DNA of 64,000 bases from Hyphomicrobium sp. CS1BSMeth3 (GTDB taxonomy: Bacteria; Pseudomonadota; Alphaproteobacteria; Rhizobiales; Hyphomicrobiaceae). Shown piece by piece: positions 46,103-57,437 of this stretch. Where the stretch lies: contig NZ_FPEI01000006.1 of assembly GCF_900117415.1 (NCBI RefSeq), positions 2,356,001 to 2,420,000 on the forward strand, in the 5' to 3' direction. A model generated the notes under the pieces. It searched no databases and was not told where the DNA came from. It worked only from the letters and a program-made list of their open reading frames with translations. Position numbers and translations under genes: made by a program. Each line of letters starts with the position of its first letter. The stretch's first letter is position 1.

Positions 46103-47278
46103 TCAGGCAGCCTTCGCGAGCGAGGCACGCGCTTCCGCGTAGGCCCACTCGATCCACGGCACGAGCAGCTCGACATCGCGCGTCTCGACCGTCGAGCCCG
46201 TCCAGATCCGTAGACCCGGAGGCGCATCGCGGTAGTAGCCCGCGTCCATGGCGACGCCTTCCTTTTCCAGGAGGCCCGAGACGCTCTTGGCAAAAGCTGC
46301 CTGCGCCTCGAGCGGCAGTGCCGCGATCGCAGGATCGGTGAACTTCAGGCAGACGCTCGTATTGGAGCGGGTCTTCGGCTCGACCGCGAGCGACGCGATC
46401 CAAGGCGTGCGCTCCACCCAGTCATAGAGGGCCTTCGCATTGGCATCGGCGCGCGCCATGAGGCCCGAGCGGCCACCGACCCGATCTGCCCACGCGAGGG
46501 CATCGAGATAGTCCTCGAGTGCCAGCATGGACGGCGTGTTGATCGTCTCGCCCTCGAAAATGGCCTTGTTCAGCTTACCGCCCTTGGTCAGGCGGAAGAT
46601 CTTCGGGAGCGGCCAGGGCGGGCTGTAGGTCTCGAGACGCTCGACCGCGCGCGGCGAGAGAACAAGCATACCGTGCGCCGCCTCGCTGCCGAGCACCTTC
46701 TGCCAGGAGAAGGTGAGCACGTCGATCTTCGACCAGTCGATGGGCTGGGCAAAGGCGGCCGAGGTCGCATCGGCGAACGTGAGGCCGGCGCGATTTGCCG
46801 GGATCCAGTTGTAGTCCGGCACGCGTACACCCGAGGTCGTGCCGTTGGACGTGAAGAGCACATCGCGCGAGAAATCGACGGTGCTCAGATCCGGCAGCTC
46901 GCCATATGGCGCCTTGATGACACGGATGTCGCTGAGCTTGAGCTGCTTGGTCATATCCGTGACCCAGCCCTCGCCGAAACTCTCCCAGGCGAGCGCATCG
47001 ACGCCGCGAGCGCCGAGCATCGACCACATGGCGAGCTCGAAGGCGCCGGTGTCGGAGGCCGGCACGATGGCGCAGATGTAGTCGGCGGGAAGCCCGAGCA
47101 GCGCCTTGGTCTTGTCGATGGCGAGCTTCAGGCGCGCCTTGCCCTCTTTCGCCCGGTGCGACCGGCCGAGGAATGCTTTTGCGAGGGCTTCGGGGGACCA
47201 GCCAGGGCGCTTGGCGCAGGGGCCGGAGGAGAAATGAGCGCAATCAGGCCGCTGCTGCGGCCGCGTCGTCGTCGTCAT
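46103..47278 (-). CDS. serC: Phosphoserine aminotransferase
   Basis: 391 aa, of the longer alphaproteobacterial SerC type. PLP enzyme converting 3-phosphohydroxypyruvate to phosphoserine. Recognisable: [17 protein letters not shown] at the N-terminus, [36 protein letters not shown] and the Schiff-base Lys in [23 protein letters not shown]. It precedes serA by 116 bp on the same strand. The 5' leader has the hairpins of the serC RNA motif. Confidence 0.95.
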   Translation of the reverse strand: MTTTTRPQQRPDCAHFSSGPCAKRPGWSPEALAKAFLGRSHRAKEGKARLKLAIDKTKALLGLPADYICAIVPASDTGAFELAMWSMLGARGVDALAWESFGEGWVTDMTKQLKLSDIRVIKAPYGELPDLSTVDFSRDVLFTSNGTTSGVRVPDYNWIPANRAGLTFADATSAAFAQPIDWSKIDVLTFSWQKVLGSEAAHGMLVLSPRAVERLETYSPPWPLPKIFRLTKGGKLNKAIFEGETINTPSMLALEDYLDALAWADRVGGRSGLMARADANAKALYDWVERTPWIASLAVEPKTRSNTSVCLKFTDPAIAALPLEAQAAFAKSVSGLLEKEGVAMDAGYYRDAPPGLRIWTGSTVETRDVELLVPWIEWAYAEARASLAKAA

Positions 47279-47284
47279 GTGAGC

Positions 47285-47347
47285 CTATCCTTCCAGATAG
47301 AAGCCCCTCGTTGGGGAGGGGTGTCCCACGCGGGGGAATACGCCCGA
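47285..47347 (-). ncRNA. serC RNA motif-like leader
   Basis: Immediately upstream of serC, the minus strand reads a C-rich GTATTCCCCCGCGTGGGAC block, then hairpin CCCCTC/GAGGGG (47304-47321), then hairpin CTATC/GATAG (47285-47300) whose loop holds the GGAAGG ribosome site. Position and sequence fit the serC motif described in the 5' UTRs of alphaproteobacterial serC genes. The ligand or signal of that motif is not established. Confidence 0.65.
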
Positions 47348-47633
47348 CGCGGCGCGCCGTCAATCATGCAAAGGTCGCAGGCTGTGCGCAGAGCCTCGCC
47401 TTGACAATTGAGCCCAGGGTGCCAACCTGTCCTACATGACGAGCGAATGCGCAAATCTTCAGCGGATCCTTCTGATCGCGCATTTCTAGCCCCGAGCTCG
47501 GCGCGGCCTTGCCCCGAGCTTCGGGGAAAAGCGGAGCCTCGCGCGGCTTCCACCTTTCTCGGCCATTTCCGACATCAACTGATGAGCCTGCCGCCGCGAG
47601 AGCGTCTCGCGCTGCAATGGCTCACAAACTCAT
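47348..47633. other. Divergent region between serC and the Rnk-like genes
   Basis: About 285 bp beyond the serC leader. It should contain the serC promoter and the promoter of the rightward Rnk-like pair. A TTGACA at 47401-47406 could be a rightward -35, but no clear -10 follows. No RNA gene or domain-bearing frame is visible. Confidence 0.4.
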
Positions 47634-48059
47634 ATGAGCACGATCATGCACCAGAGCGCGCCCGTCGGCGCCAAACCGCCGCTCGTCATCGGCGACGTCG
47701 ATCATCGCCATCTCGTTTCACTTGCCGTCGCAATGGAGAAGCGCGCGCCAGAGGTATCCCAAGCCCTGCTCGCCGAGCTCGATCGCGCGAAGGTCGTGCC
47801 CCAGCACAAAGTGCCGGCGCGCACCGTCCGCATGGGCTCCACCGTGCGTTTCAGCACGAACGGCGCCGCCGAGCGACGCGTGACGCTCGTCCTTCCGGGC
47901 GACGCGGACATCGATGCCGGGCGCATTTCCGTCATGACGCCGATCGGCGCCGCCCTGATCGGCCTCTCGACCGGTCAAGCAATACGCTGGCAGGCCCGCG
48001 ACGGGCGCGAGCAGGAGCTGACCATCCTCGACGTCGAGCCGCCGGCGGAGGGCGGGTGA
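47634..48059 (+). CDS. Rnk-like / GreA-GreB C-terminal domain protein (1)
   Basis: 141 aa. An N-terminal helical part (DVDHRHLVSLAVAMEKRAPEVSQALLAELDRAKVV) and a GreA/GreB-type C-terminal domain: VRMGSTVRFS, RRVTLVLPGDADIDAGRISVMTPIGAALIGLSTGQAI. This arrangement is that of Rnk, the so-called nucleoside-diphosphate kinase regulator, which binds RNA polymerase near the secondary channel. The ATG follows a weak site. It is joined to the next, related gene by TGATG. Confidence 0.85.
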   Translation: MSTIMHQSAPVGAKPPLVIGDVDHRHLVSLAVAMEKRAPEVSQALLAELDRAKVVPQHKVPARTVRMGSTVRFSTNGAAERRVTLVLPGDADIDAGRISVMTPIGAALIGLSTGQAIRWQARDGREQELTILDVEPPAEGG

Positions 48060-48580
48060 TGCCGAACAACCCACCCTGCCAGCTCACGGCGAAGGATATG
48101 AGCGTGCTCGAAGGCATGATGGATCGGCTCAAGGCGCAATCGCAGGCCGACAGCGCCATGGCGCGACTGCTCGGCCGCAAGCTCGCTGCGGCGCGCATCT
48201 GCTTTCGGGATGACATCGATCCGCGCGTTGCGACGATCAACAGCCGCATTCAGTTCCGCGTCGGCAGTGGAAGCATCGAGACGTGCGTCCTGACACATGG
48301 CGGCGAGAGCGCACTGCCCGGCACGGCGCTCTCCATTTCGAGCCTCTACGGCCTCGCTTTGCTGGGCCTCACGGAGGGCGACACGATCGCAGTGGAAGAA
48401 GCGGACGGGAAAAGCGACGTGCTGCATGTCGTGCGCGTCGTGCACCAGCCTGAAGCGGCGCGGCTCAGAAATCACCGCACGGGCTTGCGGCTCATCCATG
48501 GCGCACAGACACGGCACAGCCGAGCTAGCGAAATTCCGGATGGGCCCGACGATGATGACCCGGGGCCACGCGCGGCCTGA
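48059..48580 (+). CDS. Rnk-like / GreA-GreB C-terminal domain protein (2)
   Basis: 173 aa, a diverged relative of the preceding protein. N-terminal LTAKDMSVLEGMMDRLKAQ and LLGRKLAAARICFRDDIDPRVATINSRIQFRVG, then ALPGTALSISSLYGLALLGLTEGDTIAVEEADG, and VHQPEAAR, the usual end of Rnk domains, with a polar extension after it. The start ATG overlaps the upstream stop (TGATG), so the pair is translated together. Unlike copy 1, it lacks the SVMTPIG form of the core (SISSLYG here), hinting at divergence of function. Confidence 0.8.
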   Translation: MPNNPPCQLTAKDMSVLEGMMDRLKAQSQADSAMARLLGRKLAAARICFRDDIDPRVATINSRIQFRVGSGSIETCVLTHGGESALPGTALSISSLYGLALLGLTEGDTIAVEEADGKSDVLHVVRVVHQPEAARLRNHRTGLRLIHGAQTRHSRASEIPDGPDDDDPGPRAA

Positions 48581-48615
48581 TCGGCCACCGGCGGCATCCG
48601 GACCTACGCTAGCGG

Positions 48616-49506
48616 TCAGGCGCGGCCGGCCCGCGCCTCGAGATGATGGTCGGCGCGCGCCGACTTGCTGCGCTCGCGGACGGCGGGCTTGCCGGCATCG
48701 ATCTCGGCCACGACCTGGTTCATGAACGAGACGGTGCGGTCGACGACCACCTGACGCTGCCGGTCGATCGTGATGATGTGGTAGCTATCATCGAGAACGA
48801 CGAGCTCGACGCGGCCGCCGAGATGGCGCTGCAGGTACTCGGAATTGTTGATGTCGGCGTGATCGTCCTCGCGCGGGTGGAGGACAAGCGACGGCTGCGT
48901 GACCTTCGCGGCCTCACGCATAAAGGCCTTCACCATCCAGCGGTGCTCGAGCACGGCGCCGCCCGGCGTGTAGGGAATGCCCGAGACGGAGTTGTCGGCA
49001 CTCTTCAGGGCATTGGCGATGAGATCGCGCACACGCGGATCCTTGATCCCGTGCGGGTCCGCATCCTCGAAGCGAAGCTTGTTCGCGAACCACTTGTGGT
49101 GCACGAGATTGAAGAAGCGCGCGTACCACGGCATGACCCAGCCATTGAGCCAGAAGATCGGCGCGTAGGACACCGTGCCCTGCACGAGCTTCGGATTGCG
49201 CGCGGCGAGCAGGAGCGCCAGCACGGCGCCGACCGAGAGGCCGCCCACGAACACGACGTCGCAGTCCTGGCGCATACGCTGCAGCGCGGCTTCCGCGCTC
49301 GTGTACCAATCCTGCCAGGTGGTGTTGGCGACGTCATCGACGCTGCCGCCATGGCCGGCGAGCAGCGGACAATGAACGGTGTAGCCGGCGCGCGCGACGC
49401 CATAGGCGACATAGCGCAGCTCCATCGGCGTCCCGCCGAGGCCGTGGAAAAGAAGCAGGCCGACGCGATTGCCGGGGATGATGAGGCTCAGATCTTTGTT
49501 GGTCAT
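48616..49506 (-). CDS. Alpha/beta hydrolase, carboxylesterase/lipase type
   Basis: 296 aa. Oxyanion segment LLFHGLGGTPMELRYVA, nucleophile elbow GGLSVGA, acid in LHPREDDHADINNSEYL, His in LDDSYHIITIDRQR. The layout matches the Est30/monoacylglycerol-lipase group. No signal peptide, so cytoplasmic. A basic tail after residue 270 is unusual. Upstream lies about 330 bp of gene-free DNA, then nuoD on the same strand. Confidence 0.87.
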   Translation of the reverse strand: MTNKDLSLIIPGNRVGLLLFHGLGGTPMELRYVAYGVARAGYTVHCPLLAGHGGSVDDVANTTWQDWYTSAEAALQRMRQDCDVVFVGGLSVGAVLALLLAARNPKLVQGTVSYAPIFWLNGWVMPWYARFFNLVHHKWFANKLRFEDADPHGIKDPRVRDLIANALKSADNSVSGIPYTPGGAVLEHRWMVKAFMREAAKVTQPSLVLHPREDDHADINNSEYLQRHLGGRVELVVLDDSYHIITIDRQRQVVVDRTVSFMNQVVAEIDAGKPAVRERSKSARADHHLEARAGRA

Positions 49507-49839
49507 TCTCGGAACACAGGTGCTGTTGTTCTTAATTGCAGGTTATCGCGGCCGTACCGTGCATCACGCATGCCGGTCATACCCTCTTAAGTATGCGGCG
49601 TGCTCCTGGTCGAACTTTATGGTTAAAATTCGGCCAATCCGTGCGGCCACCTGCATGGCGTGGCGACGATGGCGGAATAGCAGGGATCGTCCGATCCCTC
49701 TTCGCGCCCACCATCACCGGTAACCCCGCGCCCTTGAAACCTCCTGAGCGCTGTAGCGTCAACCGCCTCTCGCGCGTTTGGTTCCCCGAACCCTTACGGG
49801 CGCGCCAGACCTTCGAAATTCTGGAGGAAACGCGGCCGC
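49507..49839. other. Gene-free stretch between nuoD and the hydrolase gene
   Basis: About 330 bp. The long rightward frame here is not supported: it has no domain and most of its length is antisense to the nuoD end. An AT-richer patch around 49600-49640 may be the promoter of the leftward hydrolase gene. No tRNA or repeat is seen. Confidence 0.4.
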
Positions 49840-51030
49840 CTAGCGGTCGATCTCGCCGAACACGATATCGAATGAGCCGAGGATCGCGGAGACGTCGGCC
49901 AGAAGGTGCTTCTTGCCGAACGGATCGAGCGCCTGGAGATGCGGGAAGCCCGGTGCGCGGATCTTGCAGCGATAGGGCTTGTTCGAACCATCAGCGACGA
50001 GATAGACGCCGAACTCGCCCTTGGGTGCTTCAACCGCCGCATAAACCTCGCCCGGGGGCACGTGGAAGCCCTCAGTGTAGAGCTTGAAGTGGTGGATCAG
50101 CGCTTCCATCGAGCGCTTCATCTCGGCGCGCTTCGGCGGCACGACCTTCTTGTCGTCGGAGACGTGCGGGCCCTGGCCCTCGGCCGAAGCGAGCTTCTCG
50201 CAGCACTGCTTCATGATGCGCGCAGCTTCGCGCATCTCGACCATGCGCATGAGATAGCGGTCGTAGCAGTCGCCGTTCTTGCCGATCGGAATGTCGAACT
50301 CGAGCTCCGAATAGCACTCGTAGGGCTGGGCGCGGCGCAGGTCCCAGGCGACACCGGTGCTGCGCAGCATGACGCCCGACATGCCCCAGGCCATGGCATC
50401 GGCCATGGTGAAGGTGCCGATGTCGACATTGCGCTGCTTGAAGATGCGGTTGTCGGTCAGCAGGCCCTCGATGTCGTCGCAGACCTTGAGGAAGGGGTCG
50501 CACCACGCGTGGATGTCGGCGATCAGCTCCGGCGGCAGATCCTGGTGCACGCCGCCAATGCGGAAGTACTTCGCGTGCATGCGCGAGCCGGACGCGCGCT
50601 CGTAGAAGACCATGAGCTTCTCGCGCTCCTCGAAGCCCCAGAGCGGCGGCGTCAGGGCGCCGACGTCCATGGCCTGCGTGGTGACATTGAGGAGATGCGA
50701 GAGAATGCGGCCGATCTCGGAGTAGAGCACGCGGATGAGCTGGGCGCGCTTCGGGATCGTGATCTCCAGGAGCTTCTCCGCCGCCATGCAGAAGGAATGC
50801 TCCTGGTTCATGGGCGCGACGTAGTCGAGGCGGTCGAAGTAGCCGATGGCCTGCAGGTAGGACTTGTGCTCGATCAGCTTCTCGGTGCCGCGGTGGAGAA
50901 GGCCGATGTGCGGATCGACGCGCTCCACGACCTCGCCGTCGAGCTCCAGAACCAGACGCAGCACGCCGTGTGCCGCCGGATGCTGCGGACCGAAGTTGAT
51001 GTTGAAAGGGCGAATCTCGGTCTCGGCCAC
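49840..51030 (-). CDS. nuoD: NADH-quinone oxidoreductase subunit D
   Basis: 396 aa, full length for a 49-kDa-type subunit. It starts [25 protein letters not shown], includes the quinone-site HRGTEKLIE, and continues [48 protein letters not shown], and the end [28 protein letters not shown]. In complex I it forms the quinone cavity with NuoB. No other nuo gene flanks it in this window, although nuoD is normally inside the nuoA-N operon. All recognisable motifs are intact, so this is not a decayed copy. Confidence 0.95.
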   Translation of the reverse strand: MAETEIRPFNINFGPQHPAAHGVLRLVLELDGEVVERVDPHIGLLHRGTEKLIEHKSYLQAIGYFDRLDYVAPMNQEHSFCMAAEKLLEITIPKRAQLIRVLYSEIGRILSHLLNVTTQAMDVGALTPPLWGFEEREKLMVFYERASGSRMHAKYFRIGGVHQDLPPELIADIHAWCDPFLKVCDDIEGLLTDNRIFKQRNVDIGTFTMADAMAWGMSGVMLRSTGVAWDLRRAQPYECYSELEFDIPIGKNGDCYDRYLMRMVEMREAARIMKQCCEKLASAEGQGPHVSDDKKVVPPKRAEMKRSMEALIHHFKLYTEGFHVPPGEVYAAVEAPKGEFGVYLVADGSNKPYRCKIRAPGFPHLQALDPFGKKHLLADVSAILGSFDIVFGEIDR

Positions 51031-51165
51031 GGCGCTCGTCCGATTCTAGAGATGGAGCAGGACCTCGGCGGTCGTGCCCTTGGGTTCCTGCGCTCGATAC
51101 CCCAGACCGGACCGCTCTGGCAACGCGTCAATTGATACGACCCACGCCTGGGCCGATCTCGAAGT

Positions 51166-51190
51166 CGCATCCAAGGTCCAAGACGCTTTG
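51166..51190. repeat. Half-element related to the palindrome at 57350
   Basis: CGCATCCAAGGTCCAAGACG plus CTTTG is a near match to the right arm of the palindrome at 57399-57424. No left arm is visible. Confidence 0.6.
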
Positions 51191-51197
51191 AAAACAG

Positions 51198-51236
51198 AAA
51201 AAGCCGGGCGCCCAGTTCGACGGGGCCCGGCTTTTT
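51198..51236. terminator. Bidirectional terminator after purC
   Basis: AAAAAGCCGGGC at 51198-51209 and GCCCGGCTTTTT at 51225-51236 form a 12-bp stem flanked by A and T runs on either side, so it can stop transcription both ways. It lies 24 bp after the leftward purC stop. Confidence 0.88.
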
Positions 51237-51259
51237 TGATGTCAGCGTACAATCACCAG

Positions 51260-52054
<795 letters not shown>

Positions 52055-52390
52055 GGATCCTTCGTGGTATCCCTGTTTCGTCCGGGTCTTCGGTTGCGGC
52101 TCGCTCGACTGCCTCGATGATCCGAGCCGGATTACCCGGCCCAGCCTGGCTCGCGCAGCGCGCCACCGTCCCAAACGCTCATGTCAGCCCGTGGGGCGGA
52201 GACTATCCGAACCGCCCCGCGGAAACAACGACGACCCCGGACCGCGCACAATGGACACTGTTCACAAATGCCGCATGGTTGATTTGCCGGTGCGGCTCAC
52301 GATATGCCTTTGGCGAGCAATGCATGGGCTTGCTGTGCGCGTCATCAGCCCCGGCGTGTGCCATAGTCCTGATTTCAACCGGAGATCTCT
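52055..52390. other. Divergent promoter region of purC and the DUF1476 gene
   Basis: About 335 bp with no coding frame I can support. The extension of the purC frame to 52174 is Arg/Gly-rich and unlike any purC N-terminus. I see no riboswitch-like fold (for example a purine aptamer). Confidence 0.4.
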
Positions 52391-52717
52391 ATGACGACGT
52401 TCGACGAGCGGGAAAAGGCGTTCGAGAAGAAGTTTGCACACGATCAGGATTTGAAGTTCAGGGCTGAGTCACGGCGCAATAGAATGGTCGCTGAATGGGC
52501 CGCAACGAAGCTCGGCCTGACGGGTGAAGCTGTCGACGACTACATCAAGGCTGTCAGAAAAGCTGATCTCGAGGAAAAGGGCGACGACGACGTCTTTCGT
52601 AAGCTTCGTAAAGACTTCGACGCCAAGGGCATCCAGGTGAGCGACACTGAGATCCGGGATGTGCTTTTCAAGCTCCTCGGCGAGGCTGTCGCGCAGGTCC
52701 AGAAGGACACGAAGTAG
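52391..52717 (+). CDS. DUF1476 protein, F1Fo-ATPase inhibitor zeta subunit
   Basis: 108 aa, standard length. Opening MTTFDEREKAFEKKFAHDQDLKFRAE is the inhibitory N-terminal segment of the alphaproteobacterial zeta subunit; the rest (RNRMVAEWAATKLGLTG, VFRKLRKDFDAKGIQVSDTEIR) forms its helical bundle. In Paracoccus this protein blocks ATP hydrolysis by the F1 motor. The ATG follows CCGGAGATCTCT. The gene is away from any atp operon, as is usual. Confidence 0.92.
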   Translation: MTTFDEREKAFEKKFAHDQDLKFRAESRRNRMVAEWAATKLGLTGEAVDDYIKAVRKADLEEKGDDDVFRKLRKDFDAKGIQVSDTEIRDVLFKLLGEAVAQVQKDTK

Positions 52718-52751
52718 CGCGCAGGTCGCCCAGGAGTTGGGTGCGCCCAGC

Positions 52752-52777
52752 CCGCGCCCCGGGATCGGGGGGCGCGG
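52752..52777. terminator. GC-rich hairpin between convergent genes
   Basis: CCGCGCCCC (52752-52760) and GGGGCGCGG (52769-52777) form a 9-bp stem in the 70-bp gap between the DUF1476 gene (+) and ccrM (-). No T-run follows on either side, so it is a terminator candidate by position only. Confidence 0.45.
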
Positions 52778-52788
52778 AGTTGCCTCGC

Positions 52789-54240
<1,452 letters not shown>

Positions 54241-55158
54241 ATGGATCTATTCTCCGACATTCTGACCCGCGTCACGCTGCCGATCATCGCCCTCGTCGCG
54301 CTCGGCTGGGCCCTGCAAGGCCGCCTGAAGCTCGACGTTCCGACGCTCAACCGCATCCAGGTCTACGTCGTCATGCCGGCGTTCCTGCTGCACTTCCTCT
54401 CGTCGGGAAAGCAGCCGCTCTCCGTCGTCTGGCCGGTCGTGTACTTCGGCATCGTGCAGTTCATGATCCTGATCCCGCTCGGCTGGCTGCTGGTCATCCT
54501 CTTCCGCCAGCGAAAATCGCTCGGGCCGGTCATGGGCCTCGGCACGGCCTACGCGAATGTCGGATTCTTCGGCATGCCGGTGACGCAGCTCGCGTTCGGC
54601 TCCGAGTACCTGATCTACCAGTCCGTGCTGACGGCGCTCATGGCCGTACTCGTGTGCACGGTCGGCGTCGCGCTGCTTGCGCCGCCGGGCGGGAGCAAGA
54701 TCGCCAAGTTCAAGACGGCCTTCGAGACACCGCTCATCCCCTCCGTCGTCATCGGCCTTGCGCTGCGCGGCTTCCAGGTGGAGCTACCGACGGTCGTCTC
54801 GCAGCCCATGCAATTTCTCGGCTCGATCTTCACGCCACTCGCGCTCTACACGCTCGGCGCGCAGATCGCGGCGGCAAAGTCCATTCGCTTCGAGCTCGTG
54901 CCCCAGACCCTGATCCTGTTCCTCAAGTTCATCGCGGCGCCCGTGATCACTTGGGGGATCTGCCACGCCATGGGTCTGCCGCGCGATGTTCAGGATGTGA
55001 TCGTGGTCGCCGCGGCAACGCCCGTCGGCGTGCTCATCGCGATCTTCGCGGCCGAGTACAAACGCGAGAGCGAGTTCATCTCGACCGCGGTTGTGGTCTC
55101 GACGGCGCTCTCGCCCATCTTCGTGACAGGTTGGATTTTGGCCACACGATTGTTCTGA
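54241..55158 (+). CDS. AEC family transporter (auxin efflux carrier type)
   Basis: 305 aa, about ten transmembrane helices in two sets of five. It begins MDLFSDILTRVTLPIIALVALGW. The mid-membrane block MGLGTAYANVGFFGMPV and the late FKFIAAPVITWG-like and AAATPVGVLIAIFAAEY segments, with the broken helices of the BART superfamily, are typical. Members move malate, malonate or other organic acids. ATG at 54241 is chosen over the 28-residue upstream extension, though its ribosome site is weak. Confidence 0.87.
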   Translation: MDLFSDILTRVTLPIIALVALGWALQGRLKLDVPTLNRIQVYVVMPAFLLHFLSSGKQPLSVVWPVVYFGIVQFMILIPLGWLLVILFRQRKSLGPVMGLGTAYANVGFFGMPVTQLAFGSEYLIYQSVLTALMAVLVCTVGVALLAPPGGSKIAKFKTAFETPLIPSVVIGLALRGFQVELPTVVSQPMQFLGSIFTPLALYTLGAQIAAAKSIRFELVPQTLILFLKFIAAPVITWGICHAMGLPRDVQDVIVVAAATPVGVLIAIFAAEYKRESEFISTAVVVSTALSPIFVTGWILATRLF

Positions 55159-55249
55159 TTTGAGGGCCGGCACCGCCGTGCCCAATTGACTTTCCTCGAA
55201 ACTCCAAGCTGAAGTCCCGCCCGCCTCAACAAGCGCCGAGCGCACACCC

Positions 55250-55831
55250 ATGAGCAACCTGAAGTCGAGACAAGCTTCCTCCGACGTGCTCTACGAACAG
55301 CCTCAAACTCACAAGGTCATCTCGAGCCTCATTTTCGGCTCGCGGTGGCTGCAGCTCCCGCTGTACGTCGGGCTGATCCTGGCCCAGGCCATCTACGTCG
55401 TCATATTCCTGAAAGAGCTCTGGCACCTCATCACGCACGCCGGCACGTTCGGCGAGCAGCAGATCATGCTCGGCGTGCTGGCGCTGATCGATGTCGTGAT
55501 GATCTCGAACCTGCTCGTCATGGTGATCGTCGGCGGCTACGAGACCTTCGTCTCGCGCCTGAGGCTCGAAGGCCATCCCGATCAGCCGGAATGGCTCGAT
55601 CACGTGAACGCCAGCGTGCTCAAGATCAAGCTCGCCATGGCGATCATCGGCATTTCGTCGATCCACCTGCTCAAGACGTTCATCGAAGCGCGCAGCATCG
55701 GCCTTCCAGGCGCCACGACGACCGCCGAGGGCGTGCTCTGGCAGACGATCATCCACGTGGTGTTCATTCTGTCGGCGATCGGCATCGCCTACGTGGATCG
55801 CCTCGGGCTCTCATCCCGGCCGCAGCACTAG
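55250..55831 (+). CDS. UPF0114 (YqhA family) membrane protein
   Basis: 193 aa, four hydrophobic helices. Family signatures SSLIFGSRWLQLPLYVGLI, LGVLALIDVVMISNLLVMVIVGGYETFVSRL and MAIIGISSIHLLKTFI are present. Function unknown. In E. coli the homologue is an inner-membrane protein. Its end overlaps the end of the convergent mlrC gene by 4 bp. Confidence 0.9.
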   Translation: MSNLKSRQASSDVLYEQPQTHKVISSLIFGSRWLQLPLYVGLILAQAIYVVIFLKELWHLITHAGTFGEQQIMLGVLALIDVVMISNLLVMVIVGGYETFVSRLRLEGHPDQPEWLDHVNASVLKIKLAMAIIGISSIHLLKTFIEARSIGLPGATTTAEGVLWQTIIHVVFILSAIGIAYVDRLGLSSRPQH

Positions 55832-57315
55832 TCCAGATCGAGCGGGAAGACCGGCCGGGGCACGCGCGTGAACGGCAGCTTCGGCAGGTTGTTCGACATG
55901 ACACCGCCGCCCTCGTCGACGACGATCACCTCGGAGGCGATCGGCGCATAGGCGGCGCGGAAGTGCTGCGAGGATTTGACCGCCAAAACCGACCGCTCGG
56001 TCGGCTCGATGCCGCCGGCGCGGAAGAAGTTGCGGTCGTAGTTCTGGAAGCGCCGCGAGTTGATCACGACCTCGACGCCGCCGATCTTCAGCGTCGCCGT
56101 CGGCCCCATTTCGAGGCTGAGCCCGCGCATCATCGGCCCTTCGATGATCATGTGGCCATCGCTCAGGTGCGTGACCGTGCCGGTTGCCTCGATAGGGGCG
56201 CCGAAGCGCGGATCGACCTTGCCGCCGAGCTTCAATGTGATCGTCGCGCCGAGCCCCGCCTTGTGACAGACCGCGGCCGCCTCGGGATCATAGAACGCCG
56301 CCATGGCCGCATTTTCGAGCCCTGCCTCGATCATGCCGCGCAACAAGCCCGTCGTGTCGCCGTAGCCACCGCCGCCGGGATTATCGGCGAAGTCCGCGAG
56401 CACGGCCGGCTTGCCCACCTTGCCCACAGCGCGAGCACGCTTCAGCGCCTCCGCGACCGTCACGAACTCGACTGTGCGGCGGTGGCGCCCTTCCCAGATC
56501 TCGTCGGCGAGGCTCTCGGCGTAGGCCTGAAAGCGCGGATCATTGCCGTCGCCGACGATCTGCGCCGTCGGCCCGACCTCGGAAATATCCGCCCATGAGA
56601 CCCCGCCGTTGATCGACGCCGCCAGCACGCCTGCGTCGGACGACTTGATCTTTGCGCAGCGATCGAGCAGCTCGGTCATCGGACCGGGGCTCGTCGTGCG
56701 GCCGTCATCGGCGCCATAGATCTGCGCGCGGCGCGCGAGGTACGTCTTCGGCTTGATCTCGCCATCGAGCGCTTGGCTGACGATCTCCACCGTCTCCGCA
56801 GCGATGTCGTACATGTCGATGTGCGGGTACGTGCGATAGCTGACGAGAATGTCGGCGTGCTTCGCCATGGCCTTGGTGACGTTCGCGTGCAGATCGAGCG
56901 TCGCTGCAATGAGCACGTCCGGGCCGGTCTTGCCGCGAATGCGCTCGAGCAGCGTGCCCTCGCCGTCATCCGTGTGCTCGGCCACCATGGCGCCGTGCAG
57001 GTTCAGCAGGATGGCATCGAGCTTACCGGCCTTCGCGACGTCCGCGACGATCTCGTTCGCGATCGTCTCGTAGCAGTCCTTGGTGAGCTTGCCCGAAGGC
57101 GTCGCATCCGCGACGAGCGAGAGGACCGGCTCCCAGCCATACTTCGTGCAGCCATCCAGGAAGGCCGCGACCTCGGTGTTCGTGCCCTTGAAGAAGGGAA
57201 CGATCTCGGCGCCCTTCACATATCCGCGAGCCTCGTAGGACTGGAGCGTCGTCGGCAGGATCGAGAACGTATTGGTTTCGTGCTTGAACCCGGCAATCAG
57301 CACGCGCTTCGTCAT
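55828..57315 (-). CDS. M81 family metallopeptidase, MlrC-like
   Basis: 495 aa. MlrC in Sphingomonas completes degradation of microcystin; most homologues are of unknown substrate. Zinc-site and family motifs: KHETNTFSILPT at the N-terminus, ILLNLHGAMVAEHTDDGEG, ATLDLHANVT, and the C-terminal DUF1485 part with GYGDTTGLLRGM and INSRRFQNYDRNFFRAGGIEP. No signal peptide, so cytoplasmic. It stands alone, with two palindromic elements in its upstream region. Confidence 0.9.
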   Translation of the reverse strand: MTKRVLIAGFKHETNTFSILPTTLQSYEARGYVKGAEIVPFFKGTNTEVAAFLDGCTKYGWEPVLSLVADATPSGKLTKDCYETIANEIVADVAKAGKLDAILLNLHGAMVAEHTDDGEGTLLERIRGKTGPDVLIAATLDLHANVTKAMAKHADILVSYRTYPHIDMYDIAAETVEIVSQALDGEIKPKTYLARRAQIYGADDGRTTSPGPMTELLDRCAKIKSSDAGVLAASINGGVSWADISEVGPTAQIVGDGNDPRFQAYAESLADEIWEGRHRRTVEFVTVAEALKRARAVGKVGKPAVLADFADNPGGGGYGDTTGLLRGMIEAGLENAAMAAFYDPEAAAVCHKAGLGATITLKLGGKVDPRFGAPIEATGTVTHLSDGHMIIEGPMMRGLSLEMGPTATLKIGGVEVVINSRRFQNYDRNFFRAGGIEPTERSVLAVKSSQHFRAAYAPIASEVIVVDEGGGVMSNNLPKLPFTRVPRPVFPLDLD

Positions 57316-57349
57316 CGAGGATCTCCCGGCGGTGGGCCATGTTGTGGGC

Positions 57350-57424
57350 TAAAGCGTCAGACCTTGAATGCGCCCCGTGCCTGGACTGGACTCGCAGTCG
57401 CATTCAAGGTCCAAAGACGCTTTA
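57350..57424. repeat. Bulged palindrome A (TAAAGCGTC type)
   Basis: Left arm TAAAGCGTC-AG-ACCTTGAATGCG (57350-57372); the right arm (57399-57424), read in reverse, is TAAAGCGTC-TTTGG-ACCTTGAATGCG. Two stems of 9 and 12 bp are thus split by an asymmetric internal loop. A half copy occurs at 51166-51190. Confidence 0.8.
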
Positions 57425-57437
57425 GGTTCATAACATT

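Noticed and set aside
45987-46403. N-terminal extension of the serA frame
   Set aside because: It reads through the serC end in another phase. The known SerA N-terminus and a ribosome site are at 45986.
49536-50087. 183-codon + strand frame
   Set aside because: Its 3' half is antisense to the nuoD end and the rest has no domain or ribosome site.
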